From Mytilus trossulus (taxonomy: Eukaryota > Mollusca > Bivalvia > Mytilida > Mytilidae), in contig NC_086381.1 of NCBI RefSeq assembly GCF_036588685.1, forward strand, positions 47,615,431-47,679,430: DNA of 64,000 nt, written 5' to 3'. Every line of letters begins with the position of its first letter. Position 1 is the first letter of the stretch. Below the pieces are notes generated by a model, which saw nothing but the letters and a program-made list of their open reading frames with translations, made no database searches and was not told where the DNA came from. Both the position numbers and the translations under genes were made by a program. Below are positions 36,801 to 48,965 of this stretch, in pieces.

Positions 36801-39800
36801 AATGCAACAGGTCAGCTACATGTTTATTTACCTTAACCTTAATTCTCTCCGCGCCAGAAGTTGCTAAGGCCTCGGCTATATTTGGTGTATGAAAAATGCT
36901 GTAAGGTGTATACGTTTGTCCGACACGATTTATATGACCTTGACCATATATCTTTCAAAAAGTCAAGTTCTGTAATGCTTCAAGTAAAACGTTTAGCTTT
37001 GAGACTTGTAACATAAAATGGTCAGTAAAGCCGACGAGACAGTTCAGCGTGTGTACCCTTGTTACCATTCTCTATTATTTCATGCTACAATTGACAGAAA
37101 ATAAAACTGAGCAACAAAGCTCCATACTCAATACAGTTAAATACTCACTACAGTTAAATATCTACAAATTTTGTAAATAGGAATGAAGTGAAATTATTTA
37201 TCTATTTTACATATATTGTAATGCTTGTAGATGAAGACTATGCCAGAACTATACGAAATTGTCAATAAATACAAACCGGAAATAATATGGTCTGATGGGT
37301 CACATGCTGCCAAGGACGACTACTGGAATGCTACAAATTTTCTTGCTTGGCTCTATAACGATAGGTAAGAAGAATGTAACATAAATAAATATTTTAACAC
37401 TTTCTTTTCATAGATCTATGCGTTAATCGTCAGAAAAAAACTGCCTGGTCCAGGCAAGGTACAAACCATGATTTACAGTATAATGTCATCTGCCAGTAAA
37501 CCTGTTATATCATCGGACTGTCTTTGAAAAGATGTTCATAGTGTCTGTTAGATTTATTCTTTTTTAAAACTTAATTAGCTATTTAGAGTTTTACAAACAT
37601 AACATGTCTATGTGTGTGCATATTTATCAAAGTTCCTTTTACTATGCACAATGTACGTTGTCATGCGGGACTCTTACCGAGCATCATTGGTTATCTATGA
37701 TACAAAATAGTTCAAAATATTCATACCAACATGTGTATTTTCTCATAATATTACAGCCCTGTTAAAGACTATGTTGTGACCAATGATAGATGGGGTGTCA
37801 ATGACAACTGCATACATGGAGGATTCGTCAATTGTGGAGACAGATTCAATCCAAGTGAGTGGTAGATTTTTCAACATAAGTTTCTTGGAGTGACAACATT
37901 TTAATTACAACTCAAATGTTGGGGAACGACCATTTAACTTTAAAAAAAAGGGGGGGGGGGTATGTTTTTATCCTAACACATATTCTGATCCTCTATTTGA
38001 TGAAAACAATTTTTGTTCCAGCAAATAATGAAACAATTATTCTAAATCCAGATCTTCCTTACCTTATAGTGTCAAATCTTGAGAAACACATTTGATTTAT
38101 AGCTTTGAAAAACTAAATAAATGTGTTTTCTAACTCAGACATAAAACCATAACCTGCTGAAGTTAATATGGTTGCTGCCTAAATACAATATTTACCGATC
38201 GTATCGCCGGTAAGGTTTTGTTGTAAACGTCAAACCAAATATACTAAATTAATTAAAGATAAAATTTTCGGCCTCTATTTTGGAGTTTTGTACAAGGATT
38301 GAAGACATGATCAATTTAAGAGGCCAGCTTGTTGTACATGGATTCGACTCAAGTGCCTTGTCTTCATGTGTTACTAGACTAAGTGTAAATTGCACATAAA
38401 TAGACAAAATTAGACGATTCTTAACTAATAATATAATCTCGATCTTAATAGGCATGTAAATATGTGCCACTGCAAATTTTGTAATTTGTTTTGGTAATGG
38501 GTCCGGGTTTGTACTTAAACATCTGTAACACGACAAATGAAACATATAGACATGTGAGAAGGGAGAATTTCTACAATATTTTCTTTAAAAAATCATAACA
38601 GGACAAAATAGTCATTCAACATTTAGTTTTCAATTAATGTACGATAACTTGAATCTGAGCTTGGTGATTCAAAAGTATAAACATTACCGTATCAATTTAA
38701 CTTTTTTAAAACAGAGGTACTACACAAGAGAAAATGGGAGAACGTGATGACACTCGACCGTTACTCCGCTGGATACAGAAGAAATGCTAAACTTGCGGAC
38801 TACTTTTCTGTGCATGAGCTGCTGACAGAGGTCGCTCAAACTGTCAGGTGTGTATTGACCTCATTTATATTTTGATTGTAATTTGTACATGAGTTCATCA
38901 TTTTGAACATGTACACACAGTATAATATACTCTTATTGTATATAATACTGTGTGTACATGTACAAATATCTATCTTAATGTCACCATTCATGATAAATAC
39001 AATACTTTTAATTCTAAGCAATTTGGTACTCAACGATTATACACGATGTTGATTTCTACATGTACAATTAGGACACCAGCAAGTTACACAGATCAAACAG
39101 TATAATTATAGCAAAATGCACTAGTCAAGGTTTCAAGTAACCATCCCCTGCTAAGCAGGATGTATCTTTCATCATGCAAAACAAGACTCGGTAAAATAGG
39201 AATGCGCACTGAATAAGACTCATTCATAGACATAACATATCAACATAGAATTATAAAAATGTATGTTGCATATGCATTCTAGATGTTGATTGTTTATTTG
39301 GACCATTGGGTTGACTATCTCTGGCACATACCCTGCAGATTCTTAAAAATGCTATTGCATTGATTTTATCTCGCCTGCTGTCAAATTAGCAGTAATAGTC
39401 GCAGTATGCGCGACATAGGCATAACTATCTGTATAAAGCTTTATATTTCAAAACTTTGAAAACCTTGATGAGTTGTACCTTTTATGTAGATATACAATGC
39501 TACTAAGTTTTTGTCTATCATACATGAAAACTACATTGTTTTTTTGTCATGTTCATTTCTTATAAGTAATGGGATGACTTTGTTTGGTAGATTGGTAGAA
39601 AAGTAGTCCGCAAGTTTAGCATTTCTTCTGTATCCAGCGGACTACTTTTCTGTGCATGAGCTGCTGACAGAGGTCGCTCAAACTGTCAGGTGTGTATTGA
39701 CCTCATTTATATTTTGATTGTAATTTGTACATGAGTTCATCATTTTGAACATGTACACACAGTATAATATACTATTATTGTATATAATACTGTGTGTACA

Positions 39801-42077
39801 TGTACAAATATCTATCTTAATTTCACCATTCATGATAAATACAATACTTTTAATTCTAAGCAATTTGGTACTCAACGATTATACACGATGTTGATTTCTA
39901 CATGTACAATTAGGACACCAGCAAGTTGCACAGATCAAACAGTATAATTATAACAAAATGCACTAGTCAAGGTTTCAAGTAACCATCCCATGCTAAGCAG
40001 GATGCATCTTTCATCATGCAAAACAAGACTCGGTAAAATAGGAATGCGCACTGAATAAGACTCATTCATAGACATAACATATCAACATAGAATTATAAAA
40101 CTGTATGTTGCATATGCATTCTAGATGTTGATTGTTTATTTGGGCCATTGGGTTGACTTTCTCTGGCACATACCCTGCAGATTCTTAAAAATGCTATTGC
40201 ATTGATTTTATCTCGCCTGCTGTCAAATTAGCAGTAATAGTCGCAGTATGCGCGACATAGGCATAACTATCTGTATAAAGCTTTATATTTCAAAACCTTG
40301 CAAACCTTGATGAGTTGTACCTTTTATGTAGATATACTATGCTACTAAGTTTTTGTCTATCATACATGAAAACTACATTGTTTTTTGTCATGTTCATTTC
40401 TTATAAGTAATGGGATGACTTTGTTTGGTAGATGGGTTCCTTGCAACATCTTCATGTTTTCCGGACAGGGTTCACCTGACATCGACCTCCTTTCATTGAT
40501 CAGTGATCATTATCAAGTAACGTGATTGGTTCCGTGTCTCAGATACTAAGCAAAATATCAACTATATGTGATGCATAGAGTGAATGTAATAACATTATTA
40601 AACGGTACTAATTTTTCTGCACCAAATGCGCATTTCGACAATAAATTACTCTTCGGTAATAGTCGGGGCCAAAATATATCAAGGACTTATAAAAAAAGAT
40701 GAAGAGCTATTATCCAAAAAGGTACAAAAAAACATAGCTAAAGCCGGGTTAGGAATCAAAGCTTCGCAGGGTACATTCCCTAATTTAAAAATAATTTCTA
40801 ACTTAATGTTTTATATCAGAATCATCTGACCTGGACCTCATTTTCATGTTTTTGTGATACTTGTAGTAACACCTTCATCCTTAAACTTCTTAGATAAAAC
40901 AAACGGGTAGTCATGCAGGCAAGATATGCCAGCGTGTGCACTCTTTGTTATTTTTACTATGAGATGACTATGATAAAAAAAAAATCTAGAAGAAGTGACT
41001 GAATTTGTAATAATTTTAGAACTAATACAATAATATTTGATTTACAGTTGTGGAGGAAATATATTGATTAATATCGGAATCACCAAAGAGGGCACAATCA
41101 CTCCAGTGTTTCAGAATATATTGCTGAAACTCGGTGGATGGCTTGAAGTCAACGGAGAAGCTATTTATGGCTCCAGACCCTGGTTATATCAAAGTGACAA
41201 CGTAACAAAAGACGTTTGGTAAGACACTCAATTTCGCTTTACCTGTAAACACTAGCATACAATTAGATCATCTTGTTCTTTATTCTTTCTTCATAAAAGT
41301 AATCTTACTCTATCAACACTATAAACATGAGTCATGAGTTAAAGCAATCTGACATGACCATTTTATCTATGAAAAAATGACAATGATAGCGATAATTTAA
41401 GTTACCGTTTTTACTGACAAAGAAAGACAACCGGTAACATCTTAAAACTGTTTAGAAAAACAGCCGGTAACATCTTAAAAAAAAACACCAATGAACTTCA
41501 CTATGTTCAGTTGATAATGAGTATTTTTCTCAACATTCGTCTCATTTTGGGAAGCTTATCTGTAAGCAACTACTGAATTGTGATCCAGGACCTCAGGCTT
41601 CCAGTGCAATTGAAAATGTCTTCACGGTGAACTTTGATTTTAGAATTTCAGATATATCTGTATTTCAACCATTAACTATATAATCATAATACAATGTTAA
41701 CTAATCAAGTTGATAAGTAAATGTTGTAAATTGTAGTATGACAATTATTTTCTTGGTAAACTTCCAATTATGTAATGTTAATAAGTCAGTATTTTTATAG
41801 GTACACCTCCAATATGGTCGAACAAGATGTGTTTGTGTATGCAATCCTGTTATCCTGGCCAAGGAACAACAACACGGTATCACTTGGATCAACAATCATG
41901 ACAACAAGTACAACAGTCGTTAGCATGTTAGGATATAACGGTAACTTTTCCTGGAGACCAAATGCATATGGAGGAATCGACGTTACCATACCACCAATAC
42001 CTTTCAACTTGATGCCTAGTGTAGACGCATGGGTATTGAAAATATCAGGACTGAAAAACGTTTCTAGACGTAACTGA
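33520..42077 (+). CDS. FUCA1: Alpha-L-fucosidase (GH29), complete in eight exons
   Basis: Retaining glycosidase that removes alpha-L-fucose from glycoproteins and glycolipids; lysosomal or secreted. Exons: 33520-33872, 35533-35639, 36393-36523, 37231-37364, 37757-37854, 38715-38847, 41048-41218, 41801-42077. All junctions are GT-AG and all phases are compatible; the total is 1404 bases, 467 residues (human FUCA1 about 466). Residues 1-20 form a signal peptide. Family motifs: [12 protein letters not shown] (His52), KHHEGY (His126-127), [30 protein letters not shown] (Asp219, catalytic nucleophile by homology), KWE (Glu283, exactly 64 residues later as in human Asp225/Glu289, the probable acid/base) and GGNILINIG. 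Several N-glycosylation sequons. It appears intact. Intron 6 contains a partial exon 6 duplication that might affect splicing. FUCA1 versus FUCA2 orthology is not resolved. Confidence 0.95.
34302..34425 (+). repeat. SINE-like repeat in fucosidase intron 1
   Basis: GATGTGGTATGATTGTCAAT, GAGACAACTTTCCACAAGAG and CACCGTACGGCCTTCAACAA. Confidence 0.65.
35533..35639 (+). CDS. FUCA1: Fucosidase exon 2
   Basis: Residues 118-154 (part). Holds [12 protein letters not shown], the active-site His pair, an NYS sequon and [15 protein letters not shown]. Acceptor TTTACATTGTAG, donor GTATGG. Confidence 0.93.
36393..36523 (+). CDS. FUCA1: Fucosidase exon 3
   Basis: Residues 154-197, including [14 protein letters not shown] and GFKTQDFV. 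Acceptor GCTTTATTTCAG; donor TCT|GTAAGT, phase 0. Confidence 0.93.
36540..37090 (+). repeat. Mollusc-type interspersed repeat in fucosidase intron 3
   Basis: Degenerate tandem units with CACCTGACCTCGACCTCATTTT, TGGATCAGTGATCA and TTTGGTGTATG. Related fragments are in intron 6 at about 40470-40555 and 40825-40945. Confidence 0.6.
37231..37364 (+). CDS. FUCA1: Fucosidase exon 4 (catalytic nucleophile)
   Basis: Residues 198-242. EIIWSDG carries the nucleophile Asp219; an NAT sequon follows. Acceptor GCTTGTAG; donor AG|GTAAG, phase 2. Confidence 0.93.
37757..37854 (+). CDS. FUCA1: Fucosidase exon 5
   Basis: Residues 242-275, VVTNDRWG and a Cys-containing HGGFVNC segment as in animal fucosidases. 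Acceptor ATATTACAG, donor GTGAGT, phase 1. Confidence 0.92.
38715..38847 (+). CDS. FUCA1: Fucosidase exon 6 (acid/base glutamate)
   Basis: Residues 275-319. RKWENVM carries Glu283, then SAGYRRNA and [10 protein letters not shown]. Acceptor TTTTTTAAAACAG; donor GTGTGT, phase 2. Its last 52 bases are repeated at 39638-39689 and a 43-bp part is present inverted at 39598-39640. Confidence 0.92.
38796..39592 (+). repeat. Source block of a tandem duplication (exon 6 end plus intron 6)
   Basis: This approximately 797-base block is repeated at 39638-40434 with only scattered substitutions. It begins inside fucosidase exon 6 and ends at TTTGGTAGAT. Confidence 0.93.
39598..39640 (-). repeat. Inverted 43-bp copy of exon 6 at the duplication junction
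   Basis: Exact reverse complement of 38766-38808. It joins directly, sharing GCGG, to the start of the duplicated block, the expected scar of a template switch to the opposite strand and back. Confidence 0.93.
39638..40434 (+). repeat. Duplicated block with truncated exon 6 copy
   Basis: Direct copy of 38796-39592 (offset 842). Its first 52 bases (39638-39689) repeat the end of exon 6 including the donor GTGTGT. The genuine exon 6 acceptor was not copied, but the inverted junction supplies TTTCTTCTGTATCCAG just before it. Confidence 0.93.
40600..40825 (+). repeat. Interspersed repeat in fucosidase intron 6
   Basis: AAATGCGCATTTCGACAATAAA at the start and AAAGATGAAGAGCTATTATCCAAAAA inside match a mussel dispersed repeat I recognise from memory. 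It appears inserted within the intron 6 copy of the GACCTCGACCTC repeat. Confidence 0.5.
41048..41218 (+). CDS. FUCA1: Fucosidase exon 7
   Basis: Residues 319-376: [32 protein letters not shown]. Acceptor TTGATTTACAG, donor TTTG|GTAAG, phase 2. Confidence 0.94.
41801..42077 (+). CDS. FUCA1: Fucosidase exon 8
   Basis: Residues 376-467 and TGA: the beta-sandwich C-terminal domain with [33 protein letters not shown] and LKISGLKNV. Acceptor ATTTTTATAG. Confidence 0.94.
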
Positions 42078-44853
42078 ATGTGTTCCTTATTTTTTTTTTA
42101 CAGCTATAGTTTTTGTACTGATTGATTTCTGAACTTTTGAATCTCATATTTTTATAGTGCTTGTTATTTTTTTGAAAAAAATTGTTGATGTTGTATTTTA
42201 TATTGTCACAATTATTTTCATACTTTTCTATGATGTAATCATGGTAATGTTAGGACTACTCTTGTCTTAAAAAAGCATAATACAAATGTGTGTTTGTATT
42301 TATTTCTTAATTAAATATCTTACATAAATTGTCCGATAAGCAAAATAAATAATTGTGTCATGCATGTGCATTTTTGCCACTGCCTTCATATAATGACAAT
42401 TATTATAATAAAATTAAAATACATTCATTTGACTTTTTTTTGCAGAAACAAATCATGCAGTGAGGGAATTGCTTGTGTATGCTGTCTTTTAAATTTAATT
42501 TTGTCTGAAAGAAATCATTCTTAAATCTTAAAAGGAAAACCATAGAAAAAAATGTAATATAATAATAAACACAAACTTGTCATGACATAAGACAATGTCT
42601 TTTGTAGTAAATCCGACTCAAACATCAAGTTAAGATACTTTTTAGCTCAAAGAACGGTAATTCACATGATTTTTACAAAACAATGTTTAGCAAAGTAAGT
42701 TTGACTAAAAAATAGGCACTCAGCACTCTTACATACAAATCAATATTGCCAATACTAATCACTGAATAACACAAAAGATTTAAAATACTTATCTTTAATA
42801 TCTTACAATTGCCTTTTGTCAGACTGAAGATTTGCATATTTTGTAGGTCAAACACAGAATAACAAGGGTTTATCTTAGATTAAAATGATTTCACTTTGAA
42901 AATAAACCAAAGCTCTCGAAAAAAATGCTTTTTTAATGGAGCGTACAAAGAACAGTTGTTTTAGCGTCAGGTTAAGTCAGTTATATAATGAATAGGAACT
43001 GAAGATGCAAATTAAATTATTGAAAATGCAAATATTAAGAGATTTAAATATATAATGGTATATGTATAAGTATAATCCAATAACAACAAGGATTATAACG
43101 GTGAATATGTTGATTCAGAATCCGTTTGAACTCATTTGCATCAATGGATTTCCATAAAAATCACACTTGATATGCAAGAAGTCAACTGGATACAATACTT
43201 TCATGTTCATGCAGAAATGTAAAATGAAATTCAAAGATAGAGATAAGTCTGTAAAACATATGGTGCACATGTGAAGATGTGTACATTGCGTTCAACAATG
43301 CCACTGAAAATATAACACCAGGTTAAGATGATCATGTGTCACTGAATGTGGCGTTAATTAACAAACTGGAAATATGATCGGACAAGTTTTTGTCGTTGAT
43401 GATTGAAATTATCTGTTTTACAAGCATAATCAACAGAAAATTCCATTGTTAAAACTAATTCTGCGTTGAAAGTTCGATTCCGCTCATCTAATTGGTTCTT
43501 TAAACCAAACATGCAATGGACGTTTCCTTTATGACTTACATAATATATTCACAAAATGTAACGGGCAAATTGTCTAGCGATTGAGCAGTGAGCATATTAC
43601 GCTCCAAGCATTGAAAAAGAAAAAGGATTGAAATCAAATAAAAAAATTACTAACGAAATACAATAACATATATAGACTAATAAACGGGTACACGAGAAAC
43701 AGAGGTATATGAACTATACATATTTAAATTATGTTTTTCAGCAATATGATTATTTAATACTTTATATAATGCATCTACATTGTATTGAAGTCACATACGG
43801 ATTTAAACGGTGTTCCTTCCTTTTTATATTCCTTAATGTTCAATACATTATATCTTTATCATTAAAATTATCGCTAAGCTTCATTCTCTCAAACAGGTGT
43901 ATATATAGACAAATGTATCTATTATAACACGTTATATTGACTAGATATATAATTGTCCACAGTTATTCTTTATACTTTTGACTAAAGGATTCTCTATTTT
44001 TATTTTTTCGAGTTTTTCGTAAACTTGTATTCTGCTATTCATTAACGTTTTGAACATTATCTTCTATTCTGTAAAACCCCATCCAGACCACCTAATATGA
44101 ACATATTAGGCATAATCCATATAGGTCATTCCGAGGTTCATGATATATTTTGTACATATATTAATAATGGTTGATTATTCCGACAAAACAATGTAGACAC
44201 TGTTATAACAGTTTAACCTTACAGACATACGATACAATTACAGACCTGGGGAAGGTAAAGACGTTGATAACGTAATATATTATCCCTCAAACAGCGACAT
44301 ATCTGGAAACAATGCATTTTTGGAGGGATTTTTATGATAAGCTTGAAAATGATTACAGAAACCTCTATTTTTAAATGAAAAATGACTTGATACACTTTAC
44401 ACAAGTATTTCACACTCCAAATTATAAGACAAATGAAAAGAGTTTATCCTGCTTAGCTGCATAAAAAAATAATGCTCAACATAAATACAAGGGAAAAATC
44501 CTATATATACTTTGTAAAAACCACTGCTTCAAACCACAAATTTTCTGAAACTAACATTATCAATATGCTTGATTTCTTAATTGACAACTAATTTGATACG
44601 CTTGGGGGACGTGTTAGTTAACAAACGATCAGCAATCACGTGGGAACAAACTGTACCCTCTTCTTGCCAACTTGTCACTCTGTTCATTTGAGCTGATTTC
44701 ATACAGAACTTAAGAAGAAAGAAAAAGAAGTTAACAGTACCCTTGAGTTTAATTCCCGCTATAAAGATGGTGTACTTCTCATAAAAACTGAAAACTTGAT
44801 GACTATGTTGAAAGAATCTATCATCGATCTTAAGGTTTACGAAAGAAATACAG
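42078..44853. other. Intergenic, no feature recognised
   Basis: AT-rich sequence after the fucosidase 3' end. Short ORFs on both strands show no family motif. Confidence 0.6.
42344..42349 (+). terminator. Candidate polyadenylation signal for fucosidase
   Basis: AATAAA 267 bases after the stop; another AATAAA lies about 60 bases further on. Confidence 0.5.
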
Positions 44854-45452
44854 TTAAGGTAGATCACCAGTATATATTTTTTGAGACAGAATTTTTTTAT
44901 AATTTGACAAAATGAAGTTTTTTCTATGCTCTTTTCAAAAATTTAATAAAAAGTATGGGTCACCGTGCTATTTTTCAAGCTATGAGTCGTTGAAAATTGC
45001 CAAAAATTGGTTAGTTTGTTCAAGAAAATACACATTAGTGTGCATAAAAAAAATTCTATGAGATAGAATTTTGAAATAAATTGTAAGAAGAAAGGATTCA
45101 CAATATGTTTTAAGAAAATAAAAAGAAAACATGGTGTCACCGAACTTGTTTTCTTGCTACAAGTAAAAATAAAAAAAATCCCTATTAGACCAGTATAAAT
45201 TTTGTACTAAAAGAGTTATCTCCCCTTAAATGGCATATTTGAAAAAAATGATTGTAAAACAAAAAAAAATGATATTTGTTAAAATATTTGGTATATTACG
45301 ATAAATTAACAATTTTTCTTTAAATGGAAAAACAGTCTAACCATTGAATTGCAAATCTGTCTCCAAATTTGCAGATTTAGTCAAATAACTAGACCGATTT
45401 TGTACTGTGATTGTACAATCCAAGATGGCGGTATACCATGAATCTACCTTAA
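44854..45452. mobile_element. MITE with TTAA ends (piggyBac-like)
   Basis: 599 bases from TTAAGGTAGAT to ATCTACCTTAA; the inverted ends extend imperfectly to about 19 bases. TTAA on both sides fits the piggyBac (or Kolobok) target duplication. No coding sequence. Confidence 0.65.
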
Positions 45453-45484
45453 GTCTGCCTTATATTTTAACTAACATCTAGGAA

Positions 45485-46010
45485 TTGGCGATGAGGATCA
45501 GTTAAATACATAAACTTCGATTCACTACAATGGAGATGATTTCAGCTTCCCAATTGTGTACTTTCCATTTGATGTGTCAACATTTCAACAGCGCCAGTTG
45601 ATATGATACTACAGGGTTGTACTGTTTTTGTCTATCATAATTTCCTGCTGCTCACAAGAAACCAAATGCATCAAGAATTTGTGAATTTTAAGTCTTCCCG
45701 TCGTAAGTTTTACGGACGCTATAGATATTTGGTGTACGGTCATGGAATATCCGTTTCACAGATGATAACGGATATGTTCGTAATGTCATAACTACAATCA
45801 TGTACCCTTTTCCCAAATGTAACCTACCTATTTGACTAATAACCTGGTTTGTAATAAAATGAGTAACACGACGGGTGCCACATGTAGAACAGAATCTGCT
45901 TACACTTCCGGAGCACCCGATAGCACCCCCAGTTTTTGGTGGGATTCGTGTTGCTCAGTCTTTAGTTATATTTGTTGTGTTTTGTGTAATATTGTTCGTC
46001 TAAATGGAAT
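45485..46010 (+). pseudogene. Retroelement-derived relic, copy 1
   Basis: The ORF 45603-45791 contains LLLTRNQMHQEF, KSSRRKFYGR and VSQMITDMF, which I associate from memory with the C-terminal end of a reverse-transcriptase ORF in marine invertebrates; the family is not certain. The 3' part (45854-46010) has the AACACGACGGGTGCCACATG block. The homologous opposite-strand copy is at 48505-48965. Confidence 0.45.
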
Positions 46011-46270
46011 TTTTTCTCTAAGCAATTGTGTTGTCTTGGAACGTTTATCCCCTTTGTTAACGTCACATATGATATAGAGTTCACCAAATTTAAAAAATCT
46101 TGAAAAGGAAAGAATAAGCTTGTTTTACATATCGTCTAAAACAAAATAAATAGAGAAACATAGGCTACCGTTACATCTCTTATAATACGATATTTATTCA
46201 CTCTTAACAGTAAAATTTTAATTATGCATAAAGCTCGACAAGATTTGAACTTTAATATTGACATTGAACT

Positions 46271-46942
46271 GTTAATAGTGAAAACACACTTGATGCAATA
46301 GTGAGCAATATAGATATCAGCTTCAAGCTGCTGAAAGGGCGACAAGTAAAAGAGGAGTTTATGAAAGACCATTGATAATCTGTTTATCGCTTTTCTGTCT
46401 TTGACGCTGTTTATATTTACATTGAAAACGTTCGGTCGTAGTTTCTTGTCATGATATTTATCACAAGGTAGTAGCATGATTTGAAAACTTATCACTAAAA
46501 AGATCAAAAGTGAAAATGCAAAACATAGCTTTTTTCTTTCTAAATTAATTGTGATAGACTATGTTTTGGAACATCTGCATCGGTTCACTGCCATGCCTAC
46601 ACTCTAGCAATTCATTGCCTCTTGTTACGGGTAACACATTATTCCTTGTTCTATCAAAACAATTGCCACGATCATACCGATTGAGCCCTTCACAGTCATT
46701 ACAAAGTTAATATCATATTAAGTACGCCAACACCTGATTCAGCACGTTCCGTAATTTTTTTGTACTGTTCCTACCTGATATTACACTTCAAAGGAGAAAT
46801 TTCAATAAATAAGATTCAATCACATTATTTTTTCGAATTATTTCCTATTGGTTTTATTATTACGTTTAAACTGATCAATTTGGTTATTTAACACGAAGAA
46901 CATTCTGTACTTTCCGAGCACTGTTTGAAAAAGGATTGAAAA
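46271..46942 (+). repeat. Tandem duplication, unit 1
   Basis: About 672 bases repeated directly at 46943-47620. No coding function seen; the minus-strand ORFs here are not conserved in frame between copies. Confidence 0.85.
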
Positions 46943-47620
46943 TGTTAATAGTGAAAACATATCGTAACACACTTGATGCAATAGTGGGCTATATAGATCT
47001 CAGCTGCAAGCTGGTGAAAGGGCGACAAATAAGAGAGGAGATTATGAAAGGCCATTGATAATCTGTTTATCGCTTTTCTGCTTTTGACGCTGTTATATTT
47101 ACATTGAAATATTCGATCGTAGTTTCTTGTCCTGATTTTTATCACAAGGTAGTAGCATGATTGGAAAACTGATCACTAAAAAAATAAAAAGTGAAAATGC
47201 AAAACATAGCTTTATTCTTTCTAAATTAATTGTGATAGACTATGTTTTGGAACATCTGCATCGGTTCACTGCCATGCCTAAACTCTAGCAATTCATTGCC
47301 TCTTGTTAAGGGTAACAAATTATTCCTTGGCCTAACTCAAACAATTGCCACGATCATACCAATGGAGCCCTTCACAGTCATTACAAAGTTAATATCATAT
47401 TAAGTACGCCAACACCTGATTCAGCACGTTCCGCAAATCATTTGTACTTTTCCTATCTAATATTACACTTCAAAGGAGACATTTCAATAAATAAGATTCA
47501 AACACATTTTCAAATTATTTCCTATTGGTTTTATTATTACGTTTAAACTAATCAATTTGGTTATTCCACACGAAGAACATTTTGTAATTTCCGAGCACTG
47601 TTTGAAAAAGAATTGAAAAT
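46943..47620 (+). repeat. Tandem duplication, unit 2
   Basis: Direct copy of 46271-46942 with scattered substitutions and small indels. Confidence 0.85.
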
Positions 47621-48504
47621 TTCAAATATATTTTCTTTTCAATTAACCAAGTAACAGACAAAATGGTTTATATAAGTCTTGTTAGGGCATTTGAACTTTG
47701 ATGATCAAATAATAAATCTAAACGAAAAGCTTTATACGAAATATACGTTTTTTGTTATATATCTTGCATACAGAAAGCGTATGGTCTAAAACTGATTGAA
47801 CAATTTTTCTAAGGAGCTATCAACTGTATTTCGTATGTATCTGCAATATTAACATATTTATTAAACATATTAATTGCCCTGGTACAAAAAGAAATAATTC
47901 TAACTGACAGATATATTTGTACCACGGTTTTTTTCAGGTTGACGTTTGCTGTATTATAAATTGGCCCCGTGAGTGAAATTATCTTTTGACGTTAACGTAT
48001 GTCGATAAAAGTTGACCTGTACACTTATCAGTTGATACATTGATAAACTCAAAAACAAACTAGTGAATATTCTTTTTATCTAAATATTTGTGTTTTATGA
48101 TAACCAATGAAGACTAATTGTATTACATACGCAATGAAGGATCTTACAAGCCAAACACAAATAAGATGAGCACTAAGTTGAATACTGATATAAAAGCACT
48201 GCGTTACTTAAAGTCTGCTTGGTTGTGTTTTTCCACATAACATACACGTGTTAAAGCCGATGTATCATTATGAGAGAACGATTCAATGCACATACAACAA
48301 TACTTGAAAAAAGTTGACTAAAAAAAATACCGAACTCCAACGAAAATTCCCTTATCAAATGATAAAATCCAAAGTTCAAACACATCAAATGAATGGAAAT
48401 AACCTGTCAGGCATCTCATTATGTAGAACATAGTGGTTTGAACCTGGTTTTATAGCTAGCTAAATTGCACACTTGTATGACAGTCGTATAATATTCCATT
48501 AAAA

Positions 48505-48965
48505 AAAGGGACGAGAGATACCAGAGGGACAGTCAAACTCATAAATTGAAAATAAACTGACAACGCCATGGCTAAAAATGAAAAGGACAAACAGCCAAAC
48601 AATAGTACACATAACACAACATAGAAAACTAAAAAAATAAACAACACTAACCCCGCCAAAAACTAGGGGTGATCTCAGGTGCTCCGGAAGGTTAAGCAGA
48701 TCCTGCTCCACATGTGGCACCCGTCGTGTTGCTTATGAGATAACAAATCCGGTAAATAGTCTAATTCGGTAGGTCACATTTATGAAAGGGAAAGGGATTG
48801 TAGTTGCGACGTAAGAAACATATCCGATATCATTTGTGAAACGGTTAGTCCATAACGGTCAACCAACTCGTGATGATTTCAACTTCATCATTTGGAACTC
48901 TTGATTTAATAGCTTCCTTGTGAGCATTAAATTGACAGAAAACAATGTAAAACAATTTCTTCAGT
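48505..48965 (-). pseudogene. Retroelement-derived relic, copy 2
   Basis: Reverse-strand relative of 45485-46010. The minus strand reads LTRKLLNQEF and VDRYGLTVSQMISDMF; the RKFYGR segment between them is deleted. Followed by the TGCTCCACATGTGGCACCCG block. Confidence 0.45.

Noticed and set aside
38836..39875. Two near-identical 65-codon minus-strand ORFs
   Set aside because: They come from the fucosidase intron 6 duplication and are antisense intron sequence without family features.
46136..47145. Two similar minus-strand ORFs (123 and 66 codons)
   Set aside because: They are a by-product of the tandem duplication at 46271-47620; the frame shifts between copies and no family motif is present.
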